NCBI GenBank assembly: GCA_964559275.1
Contig: CAZLGC010000005.1
Span: 1 to 42,660, forward strand
Length of the DNA stretch: 42,660 nucleotides
Direction: 5' to 3'
Source: CAZLGC01 sp964559275
Lineage (GTDB): Bacteria > Patescibacteriota > CALEFQ01
The notes under the pieces were generated by a model, which saw only the letters and a list, made by a program, of their open reading frames with translations, searched no databases and was not told where the DNA came from. The position numbers and the translations under genes were made by a program. This document shows positions 8,391 through 15,618 of this stretch, piece by piece; positions within the stretch are counted from its first letter, which is position 1; every line of letters starts with the position of its first letter.

Positions 8391-8500
8391 GAAAAAACCG
8401 GGGAAAGCTGTGGATAACTAGGCTTTTTGGCTAATTTAAGCCTTTAAAAAACATGACTTTTTTTGACAATCGCTTAAGATATAGTTTTGCTGGGAAGCGA
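8391..8500. other. Intergenic spacer with one DnaA-box-like 9-mer
   Basis: This AT-rich gap lies between the large RNA promoter and the terminator of the TIM-barrel-like gene. It contains TGTGGATAA at 8409-8417, which matches a DnaA box on the minus strand, and an AGGCT/AGCCT inverted repeat (about 8421-8444). A TTGACA at 8463-8468 has no properly spaced -10 box. No gene is seen. Confidence 0.4.
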
Positions 8501-8526
8501 AAGGGCGTAGCCGGAGCTACGCCCTT
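8501..8526 (-). terminator. Terminator of the TIM-barrel-like gene
   Basis: A perfect 11-bp stem, AAGGGCGTAGC (8501-8511) with GCTACGCCCTT (8516-8526), and a 4-nt loop. It lies 19 bp downstream of the minus-strand gene. The following U tract is weak. Confidence 0.6.
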
Positions 8527-8545
8527 ACCTGGTCTGGATTAATTG

Positions 8546-9319
8546 TCACTTGGAAGTTAAGGTAATCTCGAACCGGCGTTTTGCCTCAGATACGTATTCG
8601 TAAACAGCGCGGCTGTCAAGGTCATCGTGCTCATCGCGGAGTTTGCCTTCGGCATCGATGCTCAGGAACTGGAAATAATCGGACGGCCAGAAATGGTTGA
8701 GGACATTGAGATTCCAGCAATGGAGACCGCCGGCGATTCCGGGTCGGAGTAAGACACCGGCCTGCCAGACTGTCTCCAGGCAGAGACGTGCCCAATCGGG
8801 ATCGAAGGGTTTGCCGAGTCCACCGCTGGGGTCAAGCAGGAAGTATTCCGCGATCTCATGGTAGTTACGTAAACGGTCAACCAACTGAGTCGGGGAATGG
8901 TCAATCTGCTTGAGGGCGCTACCTCCCACCTGAATGACGATCTTCTGCTCAGGAAACATCTCTCGGAATTTTCGAATCTGTTCCGGGTCGGGCCAGGCAA
9001 CGTTCAGCTGGAGTCCGTGCAGATGGTCTCCGCCAATTTCAACCAGTTGAGTCATCTGATCGAGCAGGCGGGGCGGGGTATCAGTGTTGAAGTGAATCAG
9101 GTTCAACACTCGTTGGTCCCGGACGAATATCTGCTTGACTTCTTCGACCTTCGGATAGCGGTGAGGCCACCGATTCTGCCGTCCGGAGAGCGTTTTCTCA
9201 CTGACGAGAACCCCTACCATCAGTTGGCGAAAACCGAGGCTTGGCGGTATTGTCACCAGCAACGTTCTGACTTCCAAACGGGACATAAATCCCGTGACGC
9301 CGATATATGGCTTATTCAT
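8546..9319 (-). CDS. Hypothetical TrpF-like (beta/alpha)8 barrel protein
   Basis: A 257-residue soluble protein. I chose the ATG at 9319 (MNKPYIGVTGFMSR), 5 nt after the strong SD AAGGAGG, over an upstream in-frame start that would add eight residues. The alternation of strands and helices and the segments LLDPSGGLGKPFD and RPGIAGGLHCWN resemble phosphoribosylanthranilate isomerase-type TIM barrels, where GG-rich loops hold a phosphate. The match is too weak to name a substrate, and no trp genes are nearby. The gene is monocistronic with a perfect consensus promoter (9365-9393) and its own hairpin terminator, implying strong expression. Confidence 0.75.
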   Translation of the reverse strand: MNKPYIGVTGFMSRLEVRTLLVTIPPSLGFRQLMVGVLVSEKTLSGRQNRWPHRYPKVEEVKQIFVRDQRVLNLIHFNTDTPPRLLDQMTQLVEIGGDHLHGLQLNVAWPDPEQIRKFREMFPEQKIVIQVGGSALKQIDHSPTQLVDRLRNYHEIAEYFLLDPSGGLGKPFDPDWARLCLETVWQAGVLLRPGIAGGLHCWNLNVLNHFWPSDYFQFLSIDAEGKLRDEHDDLDSRAVYEYVSEAKRRFEITLTSK

Positions 9320-9364
9320 GACATCCTCCTTGTGAAAGGTCAATGTTTACCAAGTTGTCAGGCG

Positions 9365-9393
9365 ATTATAAGGCTATAACCCTCATTTGTCAA
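9365..9393 (-). promoter_or_regulatory. Perfect sigma70 consensus promoter
   Basis: On the minus strand TTGACA (9388-9393), 17 bp, TATAAT (9365-9370). It drives the TrpF-like gene and sits directly behind the terminator of the integrase gene. Confidence 0.9.
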
Positions 9394-9396
9394 TTC

Positions 9397-9423
9397 AAAA
9401 AGCCTTCCGGATAAGGAAGGGCT
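9397..9423 (-). terminator. Intrinsic terminator of the integrase gene
   Basis: On the minus strand AGCCCTTCC pairs with GGAAGGCT (one bulged C) and is followed by TTTT. It isolates the integrase transcript from the promoter immediately downstream. Confidence 0.7.
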
Positions 9424-9464
9424 GATTGGTGGGGATGGTATTATTTGCGGAATAAATAAAAAAT

Positions 9465-10277
9465 TTATAGAGGGCTTCTAATATTTCGCAATTTTGGATT
9501 TGTGACTTGAGTGTAGATTTGGGTTGTGCGAATATTGGCGTGGCCTAATAATTCTTGAACATATCTTACATCAGTTCCGTTTTCGAGCAAGTGGGTAGCG
9601 AATGAATGTCGCAATGAATGAAAAGTTGCCGGTTTTTTGATATTTGTTTTAGCAAGGCTTTGGCGAAACATTTTTTGCAGAGAAGTTGTGGTAAGTTTTC
9701 CGCCTCGGTTTGAGTCAAAGACAGAATCATGGTTATCTTTGCCGGCTACAAAATTGCGTAAATCTTTTTGTAGCTTTTCCGGTAAAACGCTGATCCTGTC
9801 TTTTTTTCCTTTAGCATTCTTAATATGTATAACGAGTTGGTCAATATCTAAATCAGAGACCCTTAGATTTGTGACCTCACTTACCCGTAGGCCGCAAGCA
9901 TAGCCAAGCGAAATCATCAACCGGTATTTTGCATTATTGGTGGCCTTAATAATCTTTTTAATTTCTGCACGAGATAATACTATTGGTAATTTCTGAGATC
10001 TTTTGGCAAATTTAAAATTAGTTTTGAGATTTATTTTTAGAACTTCGTTATACAAAAACTTCACCGCATTAAGGGCGAGGTTAATGGTTTGGGGAGATTG
10101 TTTGCGTTTATGCTTGTTTAGGAGAAATTCCTCTATTGCCTCTTGTTTATTTCCGATTTCATTTTCTTTTGTAAACCTGATAAACTCTTTTATGTAGAGT
10201 AGGTAAGCTTGGCGCGTTTTCGGAGAATAATTTCTCAGGCGCAAGGTTCTATCAGTTTTATCTAAAATATTGTCCAT
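9465..10277 (-). CDS. Tyrosine recombinase, integron-integrase-like but without the IntI insertion
   Basis: A 270-residue XerC/D-IntI type recombinase. The N-terminal SAM-like core-binding domain (residues about 8-95) contains NYSPKTRQAYLLYIKEFIRF. The catalytic domain has Arg in GYACGLRVSEV, Lys in NAKGKKDR, HSLRHSFATHLL, LLGHANI and the nucleophile Tyr in TQIYTQVT. Stretches such as ALNAVKFLYNEVL, LPIVLSRAEI, KKPATFHSLRHSFATHLL and the terminal IRSPL recall IntI1. However, the segment between GKKDR and the HxxR box is about 45 residues shorter than in IntI1 and has no counterpart of its extra helix. The gene is AT-rich and diverges from a single cassette-like gene. Its -10 box is 6 nt from the ATG, so the mRNA is probably leaderless. 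Confidence 0.9.
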   Translation of the reverse strand: MDNILDKTDRTLRLRNYSPKTRQAYLLYIKEFIRFTKENEIGNKQEAIEEFLLNKHKRKQSPQTINLALNAVKFLYNEVLKINLKTNFKFAKRSQKLPIVLSRAEIKKIIKATNNAKYRLMISLGYACGLRVSEVTNLRVSDLDIDQLVIHIKNAKGKKDRISVLPEKLQKDLRNFVAGKDNHDSVFDSNRGGKLTTTSLQKMFRQSLAKTNIKKPATFHSLRHSFATHLLENGTDVRYVQELLGHANIRTTQIYTQVTNPKLRNIRSPL

Positions 10278-10283
10278 ATTTAG

Positions 10284-10312
10284 ATAATATCAATAGTTTG
10301 TATAACATGCAA
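10284..10312 (-). promoter_or_regulatory. Integrase promoter
   Basis: On the minus strand TTGCAT (10307-10312), 17 bp, then TATTAT (10284-10289) with an extended TG. The ATG lies 6 nt past the -10 box, so the mRNA is predicted to start at the ATG. The promoter overlaps the inverted repeat at 10298-10325. Confidence 0.6.
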
Positions 10313-10360
10313 CAAGTTGATACAATTAAGTATATAGTTTAGATAAAAACGAGTTATACG
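10298..10360. other. attI-like recombination region
   Basis: TTGTATAAC (10298-10306) and GTTGATACAA (10316-10325) form an inverted repeat with one bulged base. This could be a recombinase binding site or an autoregulatory operator. Further right, TAAAAACGAGTTATACG (10344-10360) resembles the attI core layout (A-rich L box followed by GTTRRRY). The R box GTTATAC is the reverse complement of GTATAAC at 10300-10306. I assign attI by position and pattern only. Confidence 0.5.
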
Positions 10361-10398
10361 AAATAATTTTAGCCCCTAGTACAATTAACAAAGTTTTT

Positions 10399-11154
10399 AT
10401 GAGTTTAACAAAGCAAGAATATAAAGAATTTTATGATAAGGTCGGTTCTGAAATCGGCTGGGATTTTAGTAAAGTGAGGCATACTTCTGAAGGTATTGAA
10501 TGGGAGCTTTACGATGAAGTGACGAAAAGGTGTAAAAAGACCGATATTTTGCTTGACGTTGGTACTGGTGGTGGCGAAAAGGTGCTCAAAATTGCCCAAA
10601 ATTTGCAACTCGTAATCGGCGTTGATATTTCTGATGGGATGATTGACACAGCAAAGAAAAACCTGCTCCGCTCGGAGATCAATAATGCCCGCTTTTTTGT
10701 AATGGACGGAGAGAATATAAAATTCCCTGACAATATGTTTAATATTGTTTCTTGTAGACATTCAGATTTTAGTCCAACTGAAACATTTCGATTACTCGAT
10801 AAAGGAGGAATTTTTTTATCTCAACAGGTAGGTGAAGGTGATAAAATAAATATCAAAGAATTCTTTGAACGCGGGCAAAGTTATGGTGTCGAAGATGGTA
10901 CCTTAATGAAAGATTACGTTAAGCGTCTTAAATCCGCAGGTTTTTCTCGTGTTGAAACTCGTGAATATGATGCTACCGAGCATTATGAAAGACCTGAGGA
11001 TCTCATTTTCCTTTTAAAGCATACTCCAACCGTTACAAATTTTGGGCAGGAACGTGGTGATTTTGAAAAATTGGAGGACTTCATCAAGCAAAATATCTCG
11101 GATAGAGGTATTAAAACGAATTCTAAGCGATTTATGTTAATTGCAGAGAAGTAG
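10399..11154 (+). CDS. Class I SAM-dependent methyltransferase carried as a cassette gene
   Basis: A 251-residue Rossmann-fold methyltransferase. Motif I is LLDVGTGGGEKVLKIA (about residues 51-66), followed by GVDISDGMIDTAKKN and a post-motif acidic FVMDGENIKFPDNMFN. The substrate is not evident; no zinc, RNA-binding or antibiotic-specific motif stands out. The gene is AT-rich like the integrase. It starts 39 nt after the left GTTATACG box and ends 20 nt before the attC-like repeat, the tight packing usual for integron cassettes. No strong SD or cassette promoter is obvious, so expression may depend on a promoter near the attI-like site. Confidence 0.85.
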   Translation: MSLTKQEYKEFYDKVGSEIGWDFSKVRHTSEGIEWELYDEVTKRCKKTDILLDVGTGGGEKVLKIAQNLQLVIGVDISDGMIDTAKKNLLRSEINNARFFVMDGENIKFPDNMFNIVSCRHSDFSPTETFRLLDKGGIFLSQQVGEGDKINIKEFFERGQSYGVEDGTLMKDYVKRLKSAGFSRVETREYDATEHYERPEDLIFLLKHTPTVTNFGQERGDFEKLEDFIKQNISDRGIKTNSKRFMLIAEK

Positions 11155-11174
11155 GACGGGGCTAAAATTACTCT

Positions 11175-11371
11175 CGTATAACAGCTTGTATGCGGTTCCG
11201 TAAAAATGACTCTTTTAAATTTTAGCGGAATGTCATTTTTACTCCACCCACATTTTACACCTCCGAATGTACTCGACTGAACGCCTTCAAATATTGAGAC
11301 GAAACTGCTAAACTCAAAGCAAGTACCAATAAAACCGGTGCAAAACGTCGCATACAAGCGAACGTTATACG
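11175..11371 (+). other. attC-like site (59-be/VCR type)
   Basis: The left end reads CGTATAAC (11175-11182), A, GCTTGTATGCG (11184-11194). The right end reads CGCATACAAGC (11349-11359), GAAC, GTTATACG (11364-11371). The outer 8-bp and inner 11-bp boxes are perfect reverse complements, while the spacers differ (1 and 4 nt); this matches the R''-L''...L'-R' order and asymmetry of attC sites. Inside lies a further perfect 11-bp hairpin, GTAAAAATGAC (11200-11210) with GTCATTTTTAC (11232-11242). At 197 bp it is long for an attC. Confidence 0.7.
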
Positions 11372-11389
11372 CCCATTGTCGGAAACCTT

Positions 11390-11412
11390 AAAACCGGCCA
11401 TAAGCCGGTTTT
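11390..11412. terminator. Terminator of tRNA-Leu at the island boundary
   Basis: A perfect 9-bp stem, AAAACCGGC (11390-11398) with GCCGGTTTT (11404-11412). It serves the minus-strand tRNA gene and could also stop plus-strand transcripts leaving the cassette. Confidence 0.7.
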
Positions 11413-11418
11413 ACTTAG

Positions 11419-11504
11419 TGGTGGGGATGGTGGGAGTTGAACCCACACGGTCGTGAGACCATGCGATTTTGAGTCGCACGCGTATGCCATTCCGCCACAT
11501 CCCC
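11419..11504 (-). tRNA. tRNA-Leu(CAA)
   Basis: An 86-nt class II tRNA on the minus strand. The acceptor stem GGGGATG/CATCCCC is followed by discriminator A and an encoded CCA. The anticodon stem TGCGA/TCGCA holds the loop CTCAAAA, giving anticodon CAA for codon UUG. A long variable arm and a standard T loop (GGTTCAACT) support the Leu identity. Confidence 0.96.
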
Positions 11505-11540
11505 GAGTTTAATTGTCTGCCAATTGAGTTCACCACGCCT

Positions 11541-11580
11541 GCCTGCCGGCAGGTCGTAGCCTTGCGTAGGTGGGCCACTC
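11541..11580. repeat. Small palindromic element CCTGCCGGCAGG
   Basis: A perfect 12-bp palindrome, CCTGCCGGCAGG, is followed by GTAGCC, GCGTAGG and TGGGCC. A related arrangement (CCTGCC, a hairpin, GTAGCC, GCGAAGG, CTGGGCC) occurs at 23842-23898 directly before repeat copy B. It is probably a dispersed element. Confidence 0.4.
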
Positions 11581-11603
11581 CGGCTGGCCACTCGATGTGT
11601 ATT

Positions 11604-11651
11604 ATGAGCCAAAAATCAGGGCTTGTCAATCAGCCGAATTTATATTAAGAT
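11604..11651. promoter_or_regulatory. Divergent promoters with overlapping -35 boxes (tRNA-Leu and parA)
   Basis: Plus strand, towards parA: TTGTCA (11623-11628), 17 bp, TAAGAT (11646-11651). Minus strand, towards tRNA-Leu: TTGACA (11624-11629), 17 bp, then CATAAT. The two -35 hexamers share five bases of TTGTCAA, so polymerase should be able to occupy only one promoter at a time. Confidence 0.55.
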
Positions 11652-11682
11652 GAAAGAACACGTTACCTCGTGAAAGTTTTTT

Positions 11683-12447
11683 ATGGCTCAAATTATTGCT
11701 TTAGTTAATCAGAAAGGAGGAGTCGGCAAGACTACAACCGCCCTCAATCTTGGGGCTTATTTAGCAGAGTCACAAAAATACGTCTTAATAATTGATGCTG
11801 ATCCCCAGGGTAACGCTACCAGCGGCCTGGGAGTTAAGGCTACTTCCGAAACACATGGTCTGTACGAGGTATTGAGTGGCCAAGTTAAAGCCCGGGATGC
11901 AGTGCAACCGACCCAGGTTGAAAATCTACAGGTATTACCATCCACGCCAGCACTGGCAGCAGCTAACGTTGAGCTGGTGAACGTTGAGGGGAGAGAATCC
12001 TTGCTCAGAGAGAGCTTACTGGAAATTCGCAATAATTTTGATTACATTTTGATTGATTGTCCGCCTTCCTTGGGGCTTCTGACCATTAACGGCTTAGTGA
12101 CGGCCGATGATGTCGTAATCCCGGTACAGAGCGAATATTATGCCCTGGAAGGACTAGGGCAACTCCTGGAGACAATTCAGCTGGTGCAGCACAATCTCAA
12201 TAAAGAGCTTAGAATCATGGGCGCAGTTGTTACGATGCACGATCGTCGCACCAAGCTTTCGGCTCAGGTTCTCAAAGAAATGAACCGGCACTTTCCTAAT
12301 CGTGTTTTTGACTCAGTCATTCCTCGCAATATAAAACTTTCCGAGGCGCCTAGCCACGGCCAGACAATACGCCAGTATGAGCCGTGGTCAAAGGGAGCCA
12401 AAGCTTATCGGCGTTTGGCCGAAGAGGTTCTCAAGAACGAAAACTAA
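11683..12447 (+). CDS. parA: Chromosome partitioning ATPase ParA (Soj)
   Basis: A 254-residue deviant Walker ATPase that binds DNA with ATP and moves ParB-parS complexes. Walker A is KGGVGKTTTALNLGAYLA near the N-terminus, with the signature Lys. The second motif DADPQGNATSGLG and Walker B-like YILIDCPPSLGLLTINGL are intact, as is the C-terminal RNIKLSEAPSHGQTI typical of chromosomal Soj. The ATG is 32 nt after the -10 box; no strong SD is visible. One base separates its stop from the parB start. Confidence 0.95.
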   Translation: MAQIIALVNQKGGVGKTTTALNLGAYLAESQKYVLIIDADPQGNATSGLGVKATSETHGLYEVLSGQVKARDAVQPTQVENLQVLPSTPALAAANVELVNVEGRESLLRESLLEIRNNFDYILIDCPPSLGLLTINGLVTADDVVIPVQSEYYALEGLGQLLETIQLVQHNLNKELRIMGAVVTMHDRRTKLSAQVLKEMNRHFPNRVFDSVIPRNIKLSEAPSHGQTIRQYEPWSKGAKAYRRLAEEVLKNEN

Positions 12448-12448
12448 A

Positions 12449-13300
12449 ATGCCCAAGCAAGTTCTGGGGAGAGGTCTGGAGGCCTTAATCCCCACGAAAA
12501 CGCAGTCTCGTACTGTTCAGACCGGTACGGAGTCGATGGTTTCCGAGATTCCGGTCGACAAAATCATTCCCAATCCGCACCAGCCGCGGCGTAATTTTGA
12601 TAAAGAGGAATTAAAAAGCCTGACCGAATCAATCCGCAAACACGGTGTACTGCAGCCTTTGGTAGTGACCCAGATTGATGGGGGATACGAGCTGATTGCC
12701 GGGGAAAGGCGCGTCAAAGCGGCTAAGCTAGCCGGGTTGAAGGAAATCCCGGCGGTTATAAAAGAAGCAACAGAGCAGGACAAGCTGGAGTTGGCGGTCA
12801 TCGAAAATATCCAGCGCCATGATCTCAACCCTATAGAACAAGCACAGGCTTATCGCAAGCTAATCTCGGAGTTCAAGCTGACCCAGGAAGGAGTGGCGAT
12901 GCGGGTCGGGAAATCACGAGAGGTGGTGGCAAATACCCTGCGTTTTCTGGAGTTACCAGACGAAATCCAGGACGCTCTGGCATCAGGTCAGATAACTGTC
13001 GGTCACGCCAAAGAAATTGCCGGACTGAAGTCTTCTACTGACCAGCGTAACCTTTTTCAGGAAATCGTCCGGGGGAAAATAACTGTCCGGGAAACAGCCA
13101 AGCGAGCCAAACGAAAAAAGCCCACCACTAAAGGCCGACCTAAGGAGGAACCTTATCTGAAAGACCTGGAAGAGCAGCTTCGTGACGGCCTGGGAACTCA
13201 GGTTAGTGTCCGTCGCCGTCCGCGCGGTTTCCGGATCTCTATTGATTGCTATTCGGATGATGAGATTAGGGAAATCAGCCGCCGGATTTTGGGTGACTAG
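12449..13300 (+). CDS. parB: Chromosome partitioning protein ParB (Spo0J)
   Basis: A 283-residue parS-binding CTPase. I use the ATG at 12449 (MPKQVLGRGLEALIP), the standard Spo0J N-terminus. Earlier in-frame starts would lie inside parA. Visible are the ParB/Srx domain with IIPNPHQPRRNF and IAGERRVKAAKLAGL, the ENIQRHDLNPIEQAQAY helix and an HTH (LTQEGVAMRVGKSREVV). A short C-terminal dimerisation region follows. No consensus parS was found in the window. The last 26 bp overlap the 3' end of the convergent rel gene. Confidence 0.95.
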   Translation: MPKQVLGRGLEALIPTKTQSRTVQTGTESMVSEIPVDKIIPNPHQPRRNFDKEELKSLTESIRKHGVLQPLVVTQIDGGYELIAGERRVKAAKLAGLKEIPAVIKEATEQDKLELAVIENIQRHDLNPIEQAQAYRKLISEFKLTQEGVAMRVGKSREVVANTLRFLELPDEIQDALASGQITVGHAKEIAGLKSSTDQRNLFQEIVRGKITVRETAKRAKRKKPTTKGRPKEEPYLKDLEEQLRDGLGTQVSVRRRPRGFRISIDCYSDDEIREISRRILGD

Positions 13301-15482
13301 ATTTTTCTATCTCAATTGAAATAATTTCATCAATCTTTCTGACTTCCCGCAGAGCTTCTAGAAGCTCTTTTTTATTTTCGTGCTCTATCAGCAGACTAGC
13401 CCGGCTGCGGTTAAGATCATAATCCTCACTGGCGATACTGAAATTAAGAACATGAATATTATGATTGGAAAAAACAGCCGCGACATCCCGCAAGAGTCCG
13501 GATCGTGAGTAACTTTCTATCTTGAGGAGCTGGCGGTGTCGCTGTTCAAAATCCTCGGCCCACTTAACCTGGGTGCGTTTGGATGACGGAACTTTGCCAA
13601 GGACTGGACAGCCATGCTTGTGTACGTTTATGAGGTAATTTTCCTGTACACCTGTGATCGGGTCGCCAGCCTGAGGTTTACAGCAGTTAGCGGTTTTGAT
13701 ACGGTAACCCTTGCCGTCAATAATTATTTCGCGCGACTTTCCTGGTAATACCCGCAGGTCTTCCTGCTTGGCATTCCGGCGCTGCGGAAAAAGATAATCC
13801 AAAACCTGGTGAGCGGTAATCTCGCCCCGGCCGATGGCGCTGTAGATGTCCTCCGGCTTGTTGTATCCTATCTTTTTGGCGATTTGCTCGACATTTTTCT
13901 TTTCTTTTTTTAGAGACAGCTCGTATTGATCAGACAGGGCTTCTTCGAGCACTCCGCGGCCGTACTTAATGTTCTCTGCTTGGTCGATATTTCTGAACCA
14001 GGAGGTGATTTTGTTACGGGCGTTAGTCGTTGCCACAAATTCTAGCCACTTACGCTTAGGGCCTTTGGCCGCCCGGCTGGTAATAATTTTAACTACGTCG
14101 CCGTTTCTGATTTTAGTATTTAGGGGCACCAATTCGTTGTTGATTTTGGAGGCAATGCAACTGTGCCCGATGTCGGTGTGGATCGAGTAGGCAAAATCAA
14201 CCGGTGTGGAGCCGGCTGGCAGGGTGCGGATATGTCCTTTTGGCGTTAGGACGATGATGCGATCTCGCAAGATATCGGTTTGCAGACTTTTCAGGAAATC
14301 TCCCGGGCGGCTGGTTTCTTTTTTTAGTTCATTAACCTGCTTGATCCAGGGCAAATTCTTAAAAGAGCCTTTGCCGCGATTCCGGCGCTGGAAAGCGGAA
14401 AACCATTGCCAGGTTTTGTTACGCATAGTAAGTGAGGTACTTTCCTGGTATTCGTAGTGCCAGTGAGCAGCCACTCCAAATTCTGCCTCGGCGTGCATCT
14501 TGGGAGTACGGATCTGGATTTCGACAATTTCGTCTCTGACGTTGCTGATTACCGTAGTGTGCAGGGATCGATAACCGTTCGGTTTGGGAGTGGCAATGTA
14601 GTCCTTAATCCTTCCGGGCAATGGTTTCCATTTCTGGTGGATAACCCCAAGGGCTTTGTAACATTCGGATATATCAGGCACCACCACTCGGACCGCCACC
14701 AGGTCATAAATTCTGGTCACGTCCATATCATTGCGCAGGAGTTTACGGTAAAGACTATAAAGATGCTTGGCCCGTCCGTGAACATCCAACAATCTGACTT
14801 TTTTACCACCCAACTCTCGGCGCAATAGTTTCTGGACTTTATCCGTATTGCGGCGGCGATCAGCATACGCCCTGGTCAGGTGATCCCGGATCCATTTGTA
14901 TTCCTCAGGATAAACGTATGGAAAAGCCAGATCTTCCAGAATTCCCTTGAATTCGCCCATGCACAGACGATCAGCGATCGGGGAAAATATTTCCAGGGTT
15001 TCCCGGGCGATCAGCTGCTGCTTGTCATGGGGGAGGTAGGCAAGACTGCGCATGTTGTGGAGACGATCCGCCAGCTTGATCATAACAACGCGGATATCTT
15101 CGGACATAGCCAAAAACATCCGGCGTAGGTTCTCAATAGAATATTCTTCCCGGTCGCCTTCAAAAGAGATTTTATCTAATTTAGTTACGCCCTGAACCAG
15201 CTTGGCGATAGTTTTGCCAAACTTTTTTTCGATGACAGCCAATGATATTCCAGTGTCCTCAACACTGTCGTGCAAAATAGCCGCGGCAATAGTCTCATCG
15301 TCCATATGCATTTCGGTAAGGATATTGGCGACTTCCAGGGGATGGACAATAAAGTCATCACCGGTGCGTCTTTTCTGTTGGCGGTGGGCTGATTTGGCAA
15401 ATTCAAAAGCACGTCTCACCAGATCGGATTTCACGGGTGGGGCGGGATTAATGTTTTCCTTAGTTTGGACATCATTAGCCAT
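13275..15482 (-). CDS. rel: Bifunctional (p)ppGpp synthetase/hydrolase, RelA/SpoT family
   Basis: A 735-residue stringent-response enzyme making and degrading (p)ppGpp. The N-terminal HD hydrolase domain is intact (FIVHPLEVANIL, ILHDSVEDT), so hydrolysis is expected. The synthetase domain has RIYDLVAVRVVVPD, PKPNGYRSLHTTV and VEIQIRTPKMHAEAEFG. A TGS domain (IIVLTPKGHIRTLPAG), a conserved Cys pair (TANCCKPQAGD, HKHGCPVL) and a C-terminal ACT domain follow. The promoter TAGACA-N17-TAGAAT (15491-15519) ends 8 nt before the ATG, implying a leader of 0-2 nt. The 3' end overlaps parB tail-to-tail. Confidence 0.95.
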   Translation of the reverse strand: MANDVQTKENINPAPPVKSDLVRRAFEFAKSAHRQQKRRTGDDFIVHPLEVANILTEMHMDDETIAAAILHDSVEDTGISLAVIEKKFGKTIAKLVQGVTKLDKISFEGDREEYSIENLRRMFLAMSEDIRVVMIKLADRLHNMRSLAYLPHDKQQLIARETLEIFSPIADRLCMGEFKGILEDLAFPYVYPEEYKWIRDHLTRAYADRRRNTDKVQKLLRRELGGKKVRLLDVHGRAKHLYSLYRKLLRNDMDVTRIYDLVAVRVVVPDISECYKALGVIHQKWKPLPGRIKDYIATPKPNGYRSLHTTVISNVRDEIVEIQIRTPKMHAEAEFGVAAHWHYEYQESTSLTMRNKTWQWFSAFQRRNRGKGSFKNLPWIKQVNELKKETSRPGDFLKSLQTDILRDRIIVLTPKGHIRTLPAGSTPVDFAYSIHTDIGHSCIASKINNELVPLNTKIRNGDVVKIITSRAAKGPKRKWLEFVATTNARNKITSWFRNIDQAENIKYGRGVLEEALSDQYELSLKKEKKNVEQIAKKIGYNKPEDIYSAIGRGEITAHQVLDYLFPQRRNAKQEDLRVLPGKSREIIIDGKGYRIKTANCCKPQAGDPITGVQENYLINVHKHGCPVLGKVPSSKRTQVKWAEDFEQRHRQLLKIESYSRSGLLRDVAAVFSNHNIHVLNFSIASEDYDLNRSRASLLIEHENKKELLEALREVRKIDEIISIEIEKSSHPKSGG

Positions 15483-15490
15483 AGCGCTCT

Positions 15491-15519
15491 ATTCTAACAC
15501 ACTTTGCCTCTATTGTCTA
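15491..15519 (-). promoter_or_regulatory. rel promoter, leaderless start
   Basis: On the minus strand TAGACA (15514-15519), 17 bp, TAGAAT (15491-15496). The ATG at 15482 follows after 8 nt. Confidence 0.65.
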
Positions 15520-15618
15520 TATTAGCAGTAATTTGGAGTTTGTGAAATTCTTGGTATCCTTTAACAGAATCGTGTTATTATAAGGCGTAGGTAGTTGTGA
15601 TAATAGATTTGCCATATT

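Larger units (their letters stand above)
9465..11371. mobile_element. Integron-like island: integrase, attI-like site, one gene cassette with attC-like end
   Basis: The integrase gene points left and the methyltransferase gene points right. Identical 8-bp boxes GTTATACG lie at 10353-10360 and 11364-11371, at the positions expected for the recombined ends of one cassette (cleavage G|TT would make it 10354-11364, 1,011 bp). The cassette ends in a 197-bp imperfect palindrome with the R and L box order of attC. Both genes are visibly more AT-rich than their neighbours. The integrase lacks the canonical IntI insertion, so this may be a divergent integron or an independent system using similar sites. 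Confidence 0.6.

Noticed and set aside
8409..8417. TGTGGATAA, a perfect DnaA box, as evidence for oriC near parAB
   Set aside because: It is single. Another copy at about 3926-3934 lies inside argS, so chance is likely, and there is no cluster or dnaA gene.
8463..8491. Plus-strand promoter at TTGACA 8463
   Set aside because: The best -10-like word TATAGT is only 11 bp away and there is no plus-strand gene downstream.
10983..11357. Possible minus-strand gene across the attC-like region
   Set aside because: It runs antisense through the methyltransferase gene and the palindrome, has no SD and shows no recognisable domain.
11641..11683. parS site near parA
   Set aside because: CACG and CGTG half-like words occur before parA but nothing close to the TGTTTCACGTGAAACA consensus.
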